A stretch of 9,786 nt of DNA from Pseudomonadota bacterium (GCA_017613855.1 JAGACY010000027.1:1-9786); one strand, 5' to 3'; counted from the first letter of the stretch, positions 1 to 6,715 are shown. Notes: generated by a model not told the origin, from the letters alone. Translations and numbers: made by a program.

Positions 1-43
1 GAGTGAGCAGCGTTAGCTGCGAACAAATCCGTTTGTAAAAAAA

Positions 44-1372
44 CTAAAATTCATTATCGAACATCAAATTCTCGATGACGCTGGGGATCTCATCGGGGAC
101 GTAGCGCACGAGATCGAGGAATTCAGTTAAGAATTTCATGGTTTGACGTGGGTTTGCGAGTTGTCCCTGTTGTGTGAGGGCGTTGACGACGTCCGAGAGA
201 GGTTCGGTGATGCCTTCGGGAATATCGGCATTGGGATAGGCATGTCGATAGAGACCGACGACATTTTGGGTCATTTTGAGATAATCGGGGGCAGTCAGCT
301 GATTGAGATAGCAAATGAACTGCGGAGGCATCGCTTCCTGAAGGACGCGCAGACCGTCGGAATTGGGCGTCATGGCGAAGACGAGATAAAGCCCCGGGGT
401 ATCAGAATAGCGTGTAGGCAGTTCGCGCTGAATGCCATAGCCGCCGACGAGCAGATCTTCGTCGTTGCATGGGAGTGCATCCTGGTCTTCGGCAGAAACA
501 GCGTGTGACCATGCCTGAAAGAGCGATTTTGCAAAAGTGCGGTTCTGGGCAGATAAGAGTGAATAAAACTCAGCTTCATCGATGACGATGACGAGCCCCG
601 AATAACCGACATCTTTGGCAAGTTGGGATATGCCATTGAGGATGTAACCGTAGATCTTGGACCATGGGCGATAATCGAGGAGCGAATAGATCTTGGGGAA
701 ACGTCCGTGAATGAGATTGAGTTCGTCGTTGATATCCTGGTTGGAGCGCGTTGGGTGTCCTTCGATCCAGTCGATGAGCAGATGTTTTGCCTGAGGTGCC
801 CATAGTTTGGGATCGCCTAGATAAGCAGGAAGCCGGATGGTTTCGGGGTGATTGAGTGCCCTCGTATAGGCCAGTGCCGGCGAAAGATAAAGGTGCAGCC
901 CTTGGTTGAGCTGATCGCGCACGGCTCTGGGAATGGCCATTTTTTTGTCGATTTTTACGAGATATTTTTTGAGGATTTCATCATCCTGGGCGGCCTTGTC
1001 CAGCAGCGGTGCAATCCCTTCGAGCATTTCCTTTCTATCGGGATAGATGAGGTTGCGCATAATCGCATGGTAAATGCGCTTTGGCTGCGATGGCGAGTAA
1101 TCCGCATGATCGAGTGTGACCTTCGAGACGAGAAAATTCCGCTTGAGTGCTATCTGTTCGATCAGTTCAAGCAAATGGGATTTTCCGAGGCCATAATCAC
1201 CCAAAAAGGCACGTCGTGCACCGACATTTTCGCACAGATTCAAATCCTGATGGATAATGTCGAGTTCAATGTCGCGTCCGACAGTAAATTGCTCAAGATC
1301 GGTCGCAGGAACAACCCCGAGACGCATGGCCTCGAGTGTCAGTGCTGCATGAAGATTGATATCATCAGCCAT
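44..1372 (-). CDS. BREX BrxC/BrxD-like (DUF2791) P-loop ATPase, third gene of the block
   Basis: A 442-residue predicted cytoplasmic ATPase. A VGR-type motif (FTVGRDIEL, about residues 29-37) precedes Walker A GDYGLGKS (58-65), with His66 after it. Walker B is LVIVIDEAEF (260-269; D265, E266), followed by a sensor-like strand LVFAMTPNSDG near 330-340. NPRQTMKFLTEFLDL near the C-terminus resembles the arginine-bearing helix of AAA+ ATPases. The VGR-Walker A-FDE/IDE order and length fit the DUF2791 family found in BREX (BrxD and the ATPase part of BrxC/PglY) and, as I recall, in Shango-like systems. The ATG lies 12 bases after the stop of the preceding ATPase gene, so the two are probably co-translated. 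It is clearly different from that neighbour, so this is not a recent duplication. The role, probably ATP-driven DNA or complex remodelling in defence, is inferred from the family. Its stop is 43 bases from the window edge. Confidence 0.82.
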   Translation of the reverse strand: MADDINLHAALTLEAMRLGVVPATDLEQFTVGRDIELDIIHQDLNLCENVGARRAFLGDYGLGKSHLLELIEQIALKRNFLVSKVTLDHADYSPSQPKRIYHAIMRNLIYPDRKEMLEGIAPLLDKAAQDDEILKKYLVKIDKKMAIPRAVRDQLNQGLHLYLSPALAYTRALNHPETIRLPAYLGDPKLWAPQAKHLLIDWIEGHPTRSNQDINDELNLIHGRFPKIYSLLDYRPWSKIYGYILNGISQLAKDVGYSGLVIVIDEAEFYSLLSAQNRTFAKSLFQAWSHAVSAEDQDALPCNDEDLLVGGYGIQRELPTRYSDTPGLYLVFAMTPNSDGLRVLQEAMPPQFICYLNQLTAPDYLKMTQNVVGLYRHAYPNADIPEGITEPLSDVVNALTQQGQLANPRQTMKFLTEFLDLVRYVPDEIPSVIENLMFDNEF

Positions 1373-1384
1373 TGGTTTTCCCGC

Positions 1385-2680
1385 TTAAAAATCGTCGAAT
1401 TCATCTTCGGCTTCGGCAGTTTCTGTCAAAGTCTGCTGGCCGCTCCAGAGGAGTTCGCGAGCCTGTTCATCGGTGATCTCACTCTCGCCATCGGCGAGCT
1501 GAGCAAAGAGAAAATCGACCCAGGTTTTAACAAACATACGGCGATGGTTGACTTCGAAACACACATCTGCGCAGGCTTTTGCAACAACGGCAGCATTGCG
1601 GGCCTGAAGTTCCTCGTTGAGAGGTACATCGCGGGCATCTTCAAATACCTTGACGAGACGAATGCCCAAGGCCGTCATCAATTCTTCTGGCGGTAAATCG
1701 AGCTTCTCAAGGTCGATGAGCACTGCCTGTGGGCTGCGTGCACTGAGGGGCACCGGCGATTTAAGCCGCTGGTAGAGGGCGGGATAATCCGGCACGACTG
1801 TGCGCATAAATTCCGGCGGGACGGCATACATAAAGAGTGTATGCGGCAATTGATGACGACCGCAAAGATCAATAACCTGGCGCAAATTATCGCCAATAAT
1901 GTGGGAACGTTTGACACTGACCGAAAGATTGCGATCGACCTCATCGAATAAAAGTACGGTGCCTGGCAAACCCATAGCGACGATCATCTGCAGCAGACTG
2001 CGCATCATCGTAAAGCCATTGGCTTTCGAAATCTGTTCAAAGACACCGCATTCCTTGAGCTCTGGAACGACGATGTTTTCACCGAGCAGCCAGGCTTCGA
2101 GGACTTGTTCGCGTGCAAAATTGTTCTTAAGGGATGCCAGAGCAAACTGAACGACAGCCTGTCTGCAGGAATGGCTTTCACACCAGGTTCTGGCCAATTT
2201 GGTCATTACCCAACGCGAAACTTCTGCCTGAGGATCGGAGGACGTTTTGGCAGCTTGATCCAGTTTGTCATCCAGTACGTGTCGAATGACGTTGCATACG
2301 CCCAACTGTGGTTCTTCCATGATGGAAGCAGGTTTGACCATCAGATGGCTGGCAACATTCTGGTAAACCTTGAGGGCATCATCGTATGGACATTCTGCAG
2401 GGGAAAGCTCGACATTCGCAGAGACAAAACCATATTTCCAGGCAAGTTCCCTGACACAATGCAGAAAATGGGTTTTGCCGCCGCCGAAATACCCCTGAAC
2501 CAGTTTAAAACTCGACCCCTGTTTGAGCAGGCTCTGAAAATACTCATGTTCCAGGACATTCAGATAGCTTTCATTACCCACATTAATGCGGTTCAATCCA
2601 TATTCGGGAGGCAAACCGCCTTCACCAAGTCGTTGAATAATATGGGCCGCAATCAGTTTATTTTCTTCGTTTGTTGTCAT
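1385..2680 (-). CDS. BREX BrxC/BrxD-like (DUF2791) P-loop ATPase, second gene of the block
   Basis: A soluble P-loop ATPase of 431 residues from the chosen ATG. In that numbering it has an N-terminal helix (KLIAAHIIQRLGEGGLPPEYGL), a VG-type motif (INVGNESYL), Walker A GYFGGGKTH (63-71) and Walker B VLLFDEVDR (about 242-250; D246, E247). A sensor strand LFMYAVPPEFM is followed by YPALYQRLKSP, an R-finger-like segment typical of BrxC/BrxD relatives. The last 15 or so residues are strongly acidic (EAEDEFDDF). An in-frame ATG at 2722 would add 14 residues (MDGYFSCFRESFWS) that do not resemble the family. The start at 2680 places the family N-terminus correctly and has GAGAG about 10 bases upstream. 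Both nucleotide-binding motifs are intact. The stop is 12 bases before the next ATPase gene. It may form a mixed complex with that neighbour; this is inference. Confidence 0.8.
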   Translation of the reverse strand: MTTNEENKLIAAHIIQRLGEGGLPPEYGLNRINVGNESYLNVLEHEYFQSLLKQGSSFKLVQGYFGGGKTHFLHCVRELAWKYGFVSANVELSPAECPYDDALKVYQNVASHLMVKPASIMEEPQLGVCNVIRHVLDDKLDQAAKTSSDPQAEVSRWVMTKLARTWCESHSCRQAVVQFALASLKNNFAREQVLEAWLLGENIVVPELKECGVFEQISKANGFTMMRSLLQMIVAMGLPGTVLLFDEVDRNLSVSVKRSHIIGDNLRQVIDLCGRHQLPHTLFMYAVPPEFMRTVVPDYPALYQRLKSPVPLSARSPQAVLIDLEKLDLPPEELMTALGIRLVKVFEDARDVPLNEELQARNAAVVAKACADVCFEVNHRRMFVKTWVDFLFAQLADGESEITDEQARELLWSGQQTLTETAEAEDEFDDF

Positions 2681-2747
2681 GGACCAAAAACTCTCGCGAA
2701 AACAGGAAAAATACCCATCCACTACTCAGGGATGAAGCCGAAGCATT

Positions 2748-3611
2748 CTACACCTGTCTTAAACAAATCGACAAATAATATTGACCTTCACTGTGTCCCA
2801 TTGGGATAAAAAGGACATTGGCTTTATTGCGCGTGCTTCCGCCGGTCGCTGTGCCGAGATCGAGGCGCCAGCCGCGGTTTACCAAAAGGCCATCCGAACG
2901 CAATTTTTGCAGCTGATAGGCCAGCAAATACCTTGGAAAAATAGTATTTTTTTTGGTGGCTGCCGCATTTGGCCATATCCATGCCAGAGCCGGCAAGAGC
3001 TGGACAATATCGATTCGTGCGCCCGTAGGCTGTGCCTCCTTGAGCAGAACCATGTCGTAGGCCAGTTTAAGCACCTGCCAAAATTGCTGAGAATCAATGC
3101 GGGATGCCCGGAAATTTTCGACAAGCAGCTGATGGGCATTGAGAATCTCTTCAGGGACTGCCGATACCGTTTGCAATACCTCGTGCGCGTATGTCAATGC
3201 AGCTTTGCCCGTTTCAAAGTGCACTTCCACTGTAAGCGGGTGCATGTAAATGACCAGCGGACTGTCCGAAAGAATGCGAAGATGGTTGGGATTATCAAAA
3301 GCAGCCTGCAAACCTGTCATCAAATTCTGGCGTGCATTTAACTGGAGTGCTCGAAGACGGCTTTCGAGCGCATGAACAAGTGCGGGTTTGTCTGTCCCGC
3401 ATCCAAACATCGTCAGATCATTGGATTTAAGACTGTCCAGAAGATCAGTCAGATAATCCTGTCTTTCGAGGGCTTTGGCACTGTCTATTTTTTCGATCGA
3501 TTTGGCCAGCACCTTGGCATCGTTAAGCACTTTATTCACCGATTTGCCAACACCCTGAAGCGCTATGAGCAAATCGGAATCGGATTCAAACATATTGTGT
3601 GGATTCTCCAT
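2748..3611 (-). CDS. Unrecognised protein, first gene of the ATPase block
   Basis: I do not recognise this protein. From the chosen ATG it has 287 residues, no signal peptide and no membrane segment. The first third is helical (ALQGVGKSVNKVLNDAKVLAKSIEKI, then DYLTDLLDSLKSNDLTMFG). The middle holds a strand-rich stretch (LVIYMHPLTVEVHFETG). The C-terminal part (RYLLAYQLQKLRSDGLLVNRGWRLDLGTATGG...) reads like a winged-helix or similar small DNA-binding fold, a weak inference. An upstream ATG at 3647 would add 12 residues encoded entirely by the adjoining heptad repeat, so I reject it. Another ATG at 3593 (MFESDSD) is possible, with GGAG 12 bases before it. No good ribosome site precedes 3611. 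It ends 67 bases before the chosen start of the next ATPase gene and is probably co-transcribed. Its position suggests a dedicated partner, adaptor or target-recognition subunit. Confidence 0.7.
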   Translation of the reverse strand: MENPHNMFESDSDLLIALQGVGKSVNKVLNDAKVLAKSIEKIDSAKALERQDYLTDLLDSLKSNDLTMFGCGTDKPALVHALESRLRALQLNARQNLMTGLQAAFDNPNHLRILSDSPLVIYMHPLTVEVHFETGKAALTYAHEVLQTVSAVPEEILNAHQLLVENFRASRIDSQQFWQVLKLAYDMVLLKEAQPTGARIDIVQLLPALAWIWPNAAATKKNTIFPRYLLAYQLQKLRSDGLLVNRGWRLDLGTATGGSTRNKANVLFIPMGHSEGQYYLSICLRQV

Positions 3612-3763
3612 ATATTCAATGCGTAATTCGCAATGCGCAATGCGCAATTATTTAGATATTCCTTAGAGTTCTTCCTAAAGAATTGAGCTACTCTCACTTT
3701 AGAGTCACATTTGAGAATTACCAGCCTAATTGCGCATTGCGCATTGCGCATTGCGAATTATTC
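3612..3763. repeat. Heptad-array inverted-repeat element, copy R1
   Basis: The whole gap between the gsk stop and the next start codon is occupied by this element. The left arm has five 7-bp units (ATTCAAT, GCGTAAT, TCGCAAT, GCGCAAT, GCGCAAT; 3614-3648). The right arm is the same kind of array inverted (ATTGCGC three times, ATTGCGA, ATTATTC; 3729-3763). The arms are near-complementary, differing by about one heptad, around a core of about 80 bases. Bases 3649-3674, read on the minus strand, match 6778-6803 of copy R3 at 19 of 26 positions, so R1 is the same family in the opposite orientation. The remaining core is longer and different, and includes a small hairpin ACTCT/AGAGT (3690-3705). The right arm runs into the gsk stop codon. 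The transcript could form a long stem-loop between gsk and the ATPase block. Confidence 0.85.
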
Positions 3764-5045
3764 ATTCATCGTTCTCTTTATCATTCCCGATGGGGGCTTC
3801 CAGGCGCGGGGAATTGTTGCGCAAAACCTCATAGGCCACGCGGTTGCTGTATTGTGCATTGCGTGAAAGTGAGGAATAGGTCAAGAATTCGACGCCATAC
3901 GCATGTTTTTTCGAATCGGGTACGGTTTCGGCATGGTAACGTGTTGCTGCCACATCGTGTAAAAATGCGGCCAATGCAGCATCGCCAGCACCGCTCGTGT
4001 TGCATAGCTTTTGTGGTCCGCCGAGATAAGGATGAATATGCGTATAAATGCGCACCGGCGATTTGCAGTTCCGTTTTAATACAAGTCGGCTGAACTCGTA
4101 TTGATTGTAATTCTCGATGGCACCGCTGTGCAGCCCGTCCCGCGTCGCGCGCTTGACCGAATCATCCGTATAACCGCACATCGTCAGGCCGCGTGCACCT
4201 TCGGTAATCAATACGGCATCCACATAATCGAGCAGTGCATTGCCGGCACTCAGAGGATCGGAATAGCCTGTCAAAGCCTCGGCCTCGCGTGCATTCATGG
4301 CGGCAATGTTGATGTATTTTTTGAGCAGATCGAGCAGTTCCGTTCGCATGCGCTTTACGATGGCACTCGTCCCCATTCCGAAGGATGTGGGAACACCTGC
4401 ATCATGCGCAATCTTGAGCATCTCGATGGTTGCCCCCGCAATGGGACGATTGGGATTGGCGATGCAATAAACACTCGATGCAACGACGGATGCCTTGCGA
4501 ATGACATCCACAGGCAGATCTTTCGCCGAATAATCACCACTAATACCGGGAGCAACGGCAAAAGAACGTTCTCCGTCCGGCGTAAAACAGGTTACGGCAA
4601 TGCCAACCTGACCAGCAATGGGAATCAGATAATCGAGATTGACGGCTTTGGGCGTTTGGGCCACATAAGCAAATGCAGGTGTACCCGGATGAATCGTCTC
4701 CGAAATTGCACCCAACAAAATCGCAGGTTCACCCGATAGATGCGTATAATTGCACAGCGTATTTGCCATCGTCCCGCCTGCAGCATAACGAACAGACAGA
4801 CCTAGTTCCTGCACACGACCTAAAAGTCTGGCTATCTCTTCCGCTGAAAACTGGACACTTTCACCCGATACCAAGCCGAGTTCTGATAACAGAGCCTGCG
4901 GACAATCGTGAATCTCAAGATCGACGATAACCTCATCCAAACCCACAATATACCAAGGTTTTGTCGTCGTCGTGACAGCGAGCGAGGATTTTTTTTCCGT
5001 CACTGGAAAATAGTACTTACCCTTACGGATTCCAGGGAAACGCAT
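3762..5045 (-). CDS. gsk: Inosine-guanosine kinase (PfkB/ribokinase family)
   Basis: Purine salvage enzyme that phosphorylates inosine and guanosine to IMP and GMP with ATP, in the cytoplasm. The 427-residue product is close to E. coli Gsk (434 residues) along its length. The N-terminus MRFPGIRKGKYYFPV parallels MKFPGKRKSKHYFPV, which fixes the start. It also has a VGLDEVIVDLEIHD segment, the sugar-end motif AGGTMANTLCNY (89-100), AMNAREAEALTG, GAIENYNQYEFSR, IYTHIHPYLGGP and the PfkB signature NTSGAGDAALAAF with catalytic Asp355. The long insertions and the YSSLSRNAQYSNRVAYEVL tail separate it from ribokinase or adenosine kinase. An AGGAG lies 13 bases before the ATG, rather far, so initiation may be modest. 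Upstream are 193 bases with two strong stem-loops; downstream the stop merges into repeat R1. The gene looks intact and housekeeping, unrelated in function to the ATPase block that follows. Confidence 0.95.
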   Translation of the reverse strand: MRFPGIRKGKYYFPVTEKKSSLAVTTTTKPWYIVGLDEVIVDLEIHDCPQALLSELGLVSGESVQFSAEEIARLLGRVQELGLSVRYAAGGTMANTLCNYTHLSGEPAILLGAISETIHPGTPAFAYVAQTPKAVNLDYLIPIAGQVGIAVTCFTPDGERSFAVAPGISGDYSAKDLPVDVIRKASVVASSVYCIANPNRPIAGATIEMLKIAHDAGVPTSFGMGTSAIVKRMRTELLDLLKKYINIAAMNAREAEALTGYSDPLSAGNALLDYVDAVLITEGARGLTMCGYTDDSVKRATRDGLHSGAIENYNQYEFSRLVLKRNCKSPVRIYTHIHPYLGGPQKLCNTSGAGDAALAAFLHDVAATRYHAETVPDSKKHAYGVEFLTYSSLSRNAQYSNRVAYEVLRNNSPRLEAPIGNDKENDE

Positions 5046-5085
5046 AAAACTTTCTTTGCTCCTGTTTTGGGTAGGGTCAATGGCA

Positions 5086-5118
5086 TCAAGGAACTTCCGG
5101 ATACTCCGGTCCCCTTGA
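5086..5118 (-). promoter_or_regulatory. Two-tier stem-loop in the gsk leader
   Basis: TCAAGG (5086-5091) pairs with CCTTGA (5113-5118), and inside it CCGGA (5097-5101) pairs with TCCGG (5105-5109) around a TAC loop. An internal loop of 5 and 3 bases separates the two stems. It sits 41-73 bases upstream of the gsk ATG. It has no U-tract on the minus strand, so it is not a standard intrinsic terminator. It could be a leader structure affecting gsk expression; no known riboswitch class was recognised. Confidence 0.4.
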
Positions 5119-5194
5119 GTGGGCGAATAAACTATCTAATTGGCGACGTGGTTGCAAGTAGATTAAACACCTACATTGTGATTATTTTATGGAA

Positions 5195-5231
5195 GCGCAC
5201 GCTATCGGCCGCTGGCCGATACGCTATGCGC
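5195..5231 (-). terminator. Strong stem-loop after the B2-like gene, possible terminator
   Basis: Perfect 8-bp stem TATCGGCC (5203-5210) / GGCCGATA (5214-5221) with a GCT loop, extended after a small internal loop by GCGCA (5195-5199) / TGCGC (5227-5231). It lies just downstream of the stop of the gene ending at 5239, where a terminator for that gene would sit. On the minus strand it is followed by only a mixed sequence (TTCCATAAAATAAT) rather than a run of U, so termination would be weak or factor-assisted. An mRNA-stabilising hairpin is the alternative. Confidence 0.45.
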
Positions 5232-5238
5232 GCCGCAC

Positions 5239-5652
5239 CTATTGTCCTGCGGAACAATACGGTGCGGCATTTTCAAAAATTGGGACAAATCGCGCGTCGT
5301 AAAAGAATTTTTCATCCTTGCTTTCCACCCATGCATGCATCATGAAAATACCATTTTCCACGCGTTTTCCCAATCGAATTGTGGATCTTTGTCCATGGCA
5401 TGACAGCCAGACTGAAAAGGCACACGAGGTTTCAAAACAGGCAACCCAGGGACGAATCTGCATGCGTTCAATAAACTGAAGCTCCCATTGCATGTCATTG
5501 GCCAATATGGGGTGTGCTGGTGCTTTGACAAAATCGGCAATCTTGTCGGCAACTCTCTGGGTAATATGCATCACCTTTTGGGGCCCCATAAAATGATGGG
5601 CAACTGAAAAACCAATGGCTGATACGGGGATGAATAAGGCTGAAGGATACAT
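5239..5652 (-). CDS. Lasso peptide biosynthesis B2-like protein (transglutaminase-like fold)
   Basis: 137 residues, the usual size of stand-alone B2 proteins (family Transglut_core3, the C-terminal half of McjB), which act as Cys-His-Asp leader peptidases in lasso peptide maturation. The core ACFETSCAFSVWLSCHGQRS (71-90) aligns with the family's TCLPRALAL...RRHG block, giving Cys72 as probable nucleophile. MMHAWVESKD (104-113) matches the AHAWVE motif, giving His106. Asp119 in FFYDARFV is a candidate third residue. The segment before Cys72 does not match well. No B1 (leader-binding) gene, lasso cyclase or credible precursor is seen nearby, so a lasso pathway is not supported; many bacteria carry such orphans. 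The ATG at 5652 lies one base from repeat R2 and has no ribosome site. The next start codon inside the frame is at 5589 (M22), which would lose little of the conserved part. Confidence 0.68.
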   Translation of the reverse strand: MYPSALFIPVSAIGFSVAHHFMGPQKVMHITQRVADKIADFVKAPAHPILANDMQWELQFIERMQIRPWVACFETSCAFSVWLSCHGQRSTIRLGKRVENGIFMMHAWVESKDEKFFYDARFVPIFENAAPYCSAGQ

Positions 5653-5653
5653 G

Positions 5654-5777
5654 ATTCAATGCGTAATTCGTAATGCGGAATGCGGAATTGTAAAATACAA
5701 AACTGAAGGAATATGCTGAAAAACCTTTGAAAATGCCAAATAATTACACATTACACATTACAAATTACTCATTTATT
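5654..5777. repeat. Heptad-array inverted-repeat element, copy R2
   Basis: Left arm of five heptads (ATTCAAT, GCGTAAT, TCGTAAT, GCGGAAT, GCGGAAT; 5654-5688); right arm of inverted AT-richer units (ATTACAC, ATTACAC, ATTACAA, ATTACTC, ATTTATT; 5743-5777). The core at 5698-5720 matches 6758-6780 of copy R3 at 20 of 23 positions with no gap (CAAAAC...GG.ATATGCTGAA), and a CCTT segment and AATAATTAC boundary follow in both. The first 17 bases are identical to the first 17 of R1. It occupies most of the gap between the M15 peptidase stop and the B2-like start codon, one base away from the latter. Confidence 0.85.
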
Positions 5778-5817
5778 CAGCCATTCCCTTTAGCTCCAGA
5801 GTCGACCTTTAAGTCCC

Positions 5818-6687
5818 TCAATACCCTGTCACCGAAAAATGCATGATATCCTTGGTGGAACCTTCGATTTCACCGCCCCATTTCCAGAATTTGGTCATTT
5901 CGCGGTAAACGATGCCGCCTTTGACGATTGAAACGCGCGGTTGCTTTTCGGGGTTATAGGCACCGCCAATCCCTTTTTTGCATGATTTGACATCCTGGGC
6001 ACTGTTGTTGATTGGCGCAGTACAATTGCTGTAAATGGCATTCTTGTGGGCATTGATATCGATGGCAGTACCAAAGCTGTGCTGGCTCCATTGGGTACGG
6101 AGGCCATTTTTATCGATGGCACCACGTGTTTTGCCGGGGCGGTATCCTTCGAGTTTTTCTATGTCGAACTCGCCGCTTTTTTTGATCGCGATGAGTGCAT
6201 TTTTCACCTGATCTGCATAGGCATGGCAAATGCGGATAGTATCCGCTGAGACGCCGAATTCATGGGGATCGATGACGACCTGATCTTCTCGACAGATAGT
6301 GCATTGCGGCGCATTTGGATCGCGCTCTTCGTCCGTCACTTCAGCGTATGATTTGGACACATCAAAATGATCGGTTGAGCGCTTTTTCCTCGTATCCCAT
6401 GCATAAGCAGAATACGTGCATGTCGTTGGTTCCAGGCGCATAGAATCTGCTTTTGCTGGGGCTTCTGGATTTGCAGCAGGTTTTTTCTCTGGCTTTTTAT
6501 CGCCCTCGGCTTTCTTATCGTCAGGAAACACAAACAAAACGGGGTCTGTGTCCCCGAGTTTGGGTTTGCATTTCTCGTTGGGATCGGCAGGCTTTGCTTC
6601 TTCCTTTTGGTTCGGGCAAGGTGGATCTGCAAAGGCGGGTAATGCAAGGCAGGACAGAAGAACTGTAAAGATGAAGGTCTTTTTCAT
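5818..6687 (-). CDS. Exported M15-family D,D-peptidase-like metallopeptidase
   Basis: A zinc peptidase probably acting on peptidoglycan in the periplasm or outside the cell (D,D-carboxypeptidase/endopeptidase type; the exact bond is unknown). 289 residues. Signal peptide MKKTFIFTVLLSCLALPAFA with AFA cleavage before Asp21. Residues 21-85 are a low-complexity Lys/Pro/Glu/Ala linker. A cysteine-bearing block CTICREDQV (129-137) is followed by the catalytic domain: GYRPG (181-185) with the conserved Arg183, SQHSFGTAIDIN (201-212) supplying zinc ligands His203 and Asp210, FWKWGGE, and DIMHFS (280-285) supplying Asp280 and ligand His283. All catalytic residues are present. The start is well supported by GGGAG at 6696-6700, 8 bases before the ATG. 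Several further Cys residues suggest disulphides. Similar proteins ending in HFSxTGY occur, to my memory, in myxobacteria-like genomes. Confidence 0.88.
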   Translation of the reverse strand: MKKTFIFTVLLSCLALPAFADPPCPNQKEEAKPADPNEKCKPKLGDTDPVLFVFPDDKKAEGDKKPEKKPAANPEAPAKADSMRLEPTTCTYSAYAWDTRKKRSTDHFDVSKSYAEVTDEERDPNAPQCTICREDQVVIDPHEFGVSADTIRICHAYADQVKNALIAIKKSGEFDIEKLEGYRPGKTRGAIDKNGLRTQWSQHSFGTAIDINAHKNAIYSNCTAPINNSAQDVKSCKKGIGGAYNPEKQPRVSIVKGGIVYREMTKFWKWGGEIEGSTKDIMHFSVTGY

Positions 6688-6695
6688 GGCGCTAT

Positions 6696-6700
6696 CTCCC
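6696..6700 (-). promoter_or_regulatory. Shine-Dalgarno GGGAG of the M15 peptidase gene
   Basis: GGGAG on the minus strand, 8 bases before the ATG at 6687. It is the clearest ribosome site in the window and fixes this start. The starts next to R1 and R2 lack one. Confidence 0.75.
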
Positions 6701-6715
6701 TGCTTAAATGCGCTT

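Noticed and set aside
848..1696. 282-codon plus-strand frame antisense to the end of one ATPase gene and the start of the other
   Set aside because: It spans the junction of two well-supported minus-strand genes with conserved ATPase motifs, and its translation shows no family-like motif.
2105..2809. 234-codon plus-strand frame antisense to the second ATPase gene
   Set aside because: It overlaps the Walker A region of a clear ATPase on the other strand and has no recognisable domain; a shadow frame.
3612..3647. Twelve extra N-terminal codons for the first gene of the block (ATG at 3647)
   Set aside because: They are encoded wholly by the repeat arm and give a repeat-like peptide (IAHCELRIEY), with no ribosome site.
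3612..3763. R1 heptad array as a CRISPR array or phage attachment site
   Set aside because: Units are 7 bp with no spacers, the two arms are inverted, and no cas or integrase gene is present.
4101..4739. 212-codon plus-strand frame inside gsk
   Set aside because: It is antisense to conserved kinase sequence and has no recognisable domain.
5239..5652. A complete lasso peptide gene cluster
   Set aside because: Only the B2-like protein is visible; no leader-binding B1, asparagine-synthetase-like cyclase or precursor with a plausible core was found in the window.
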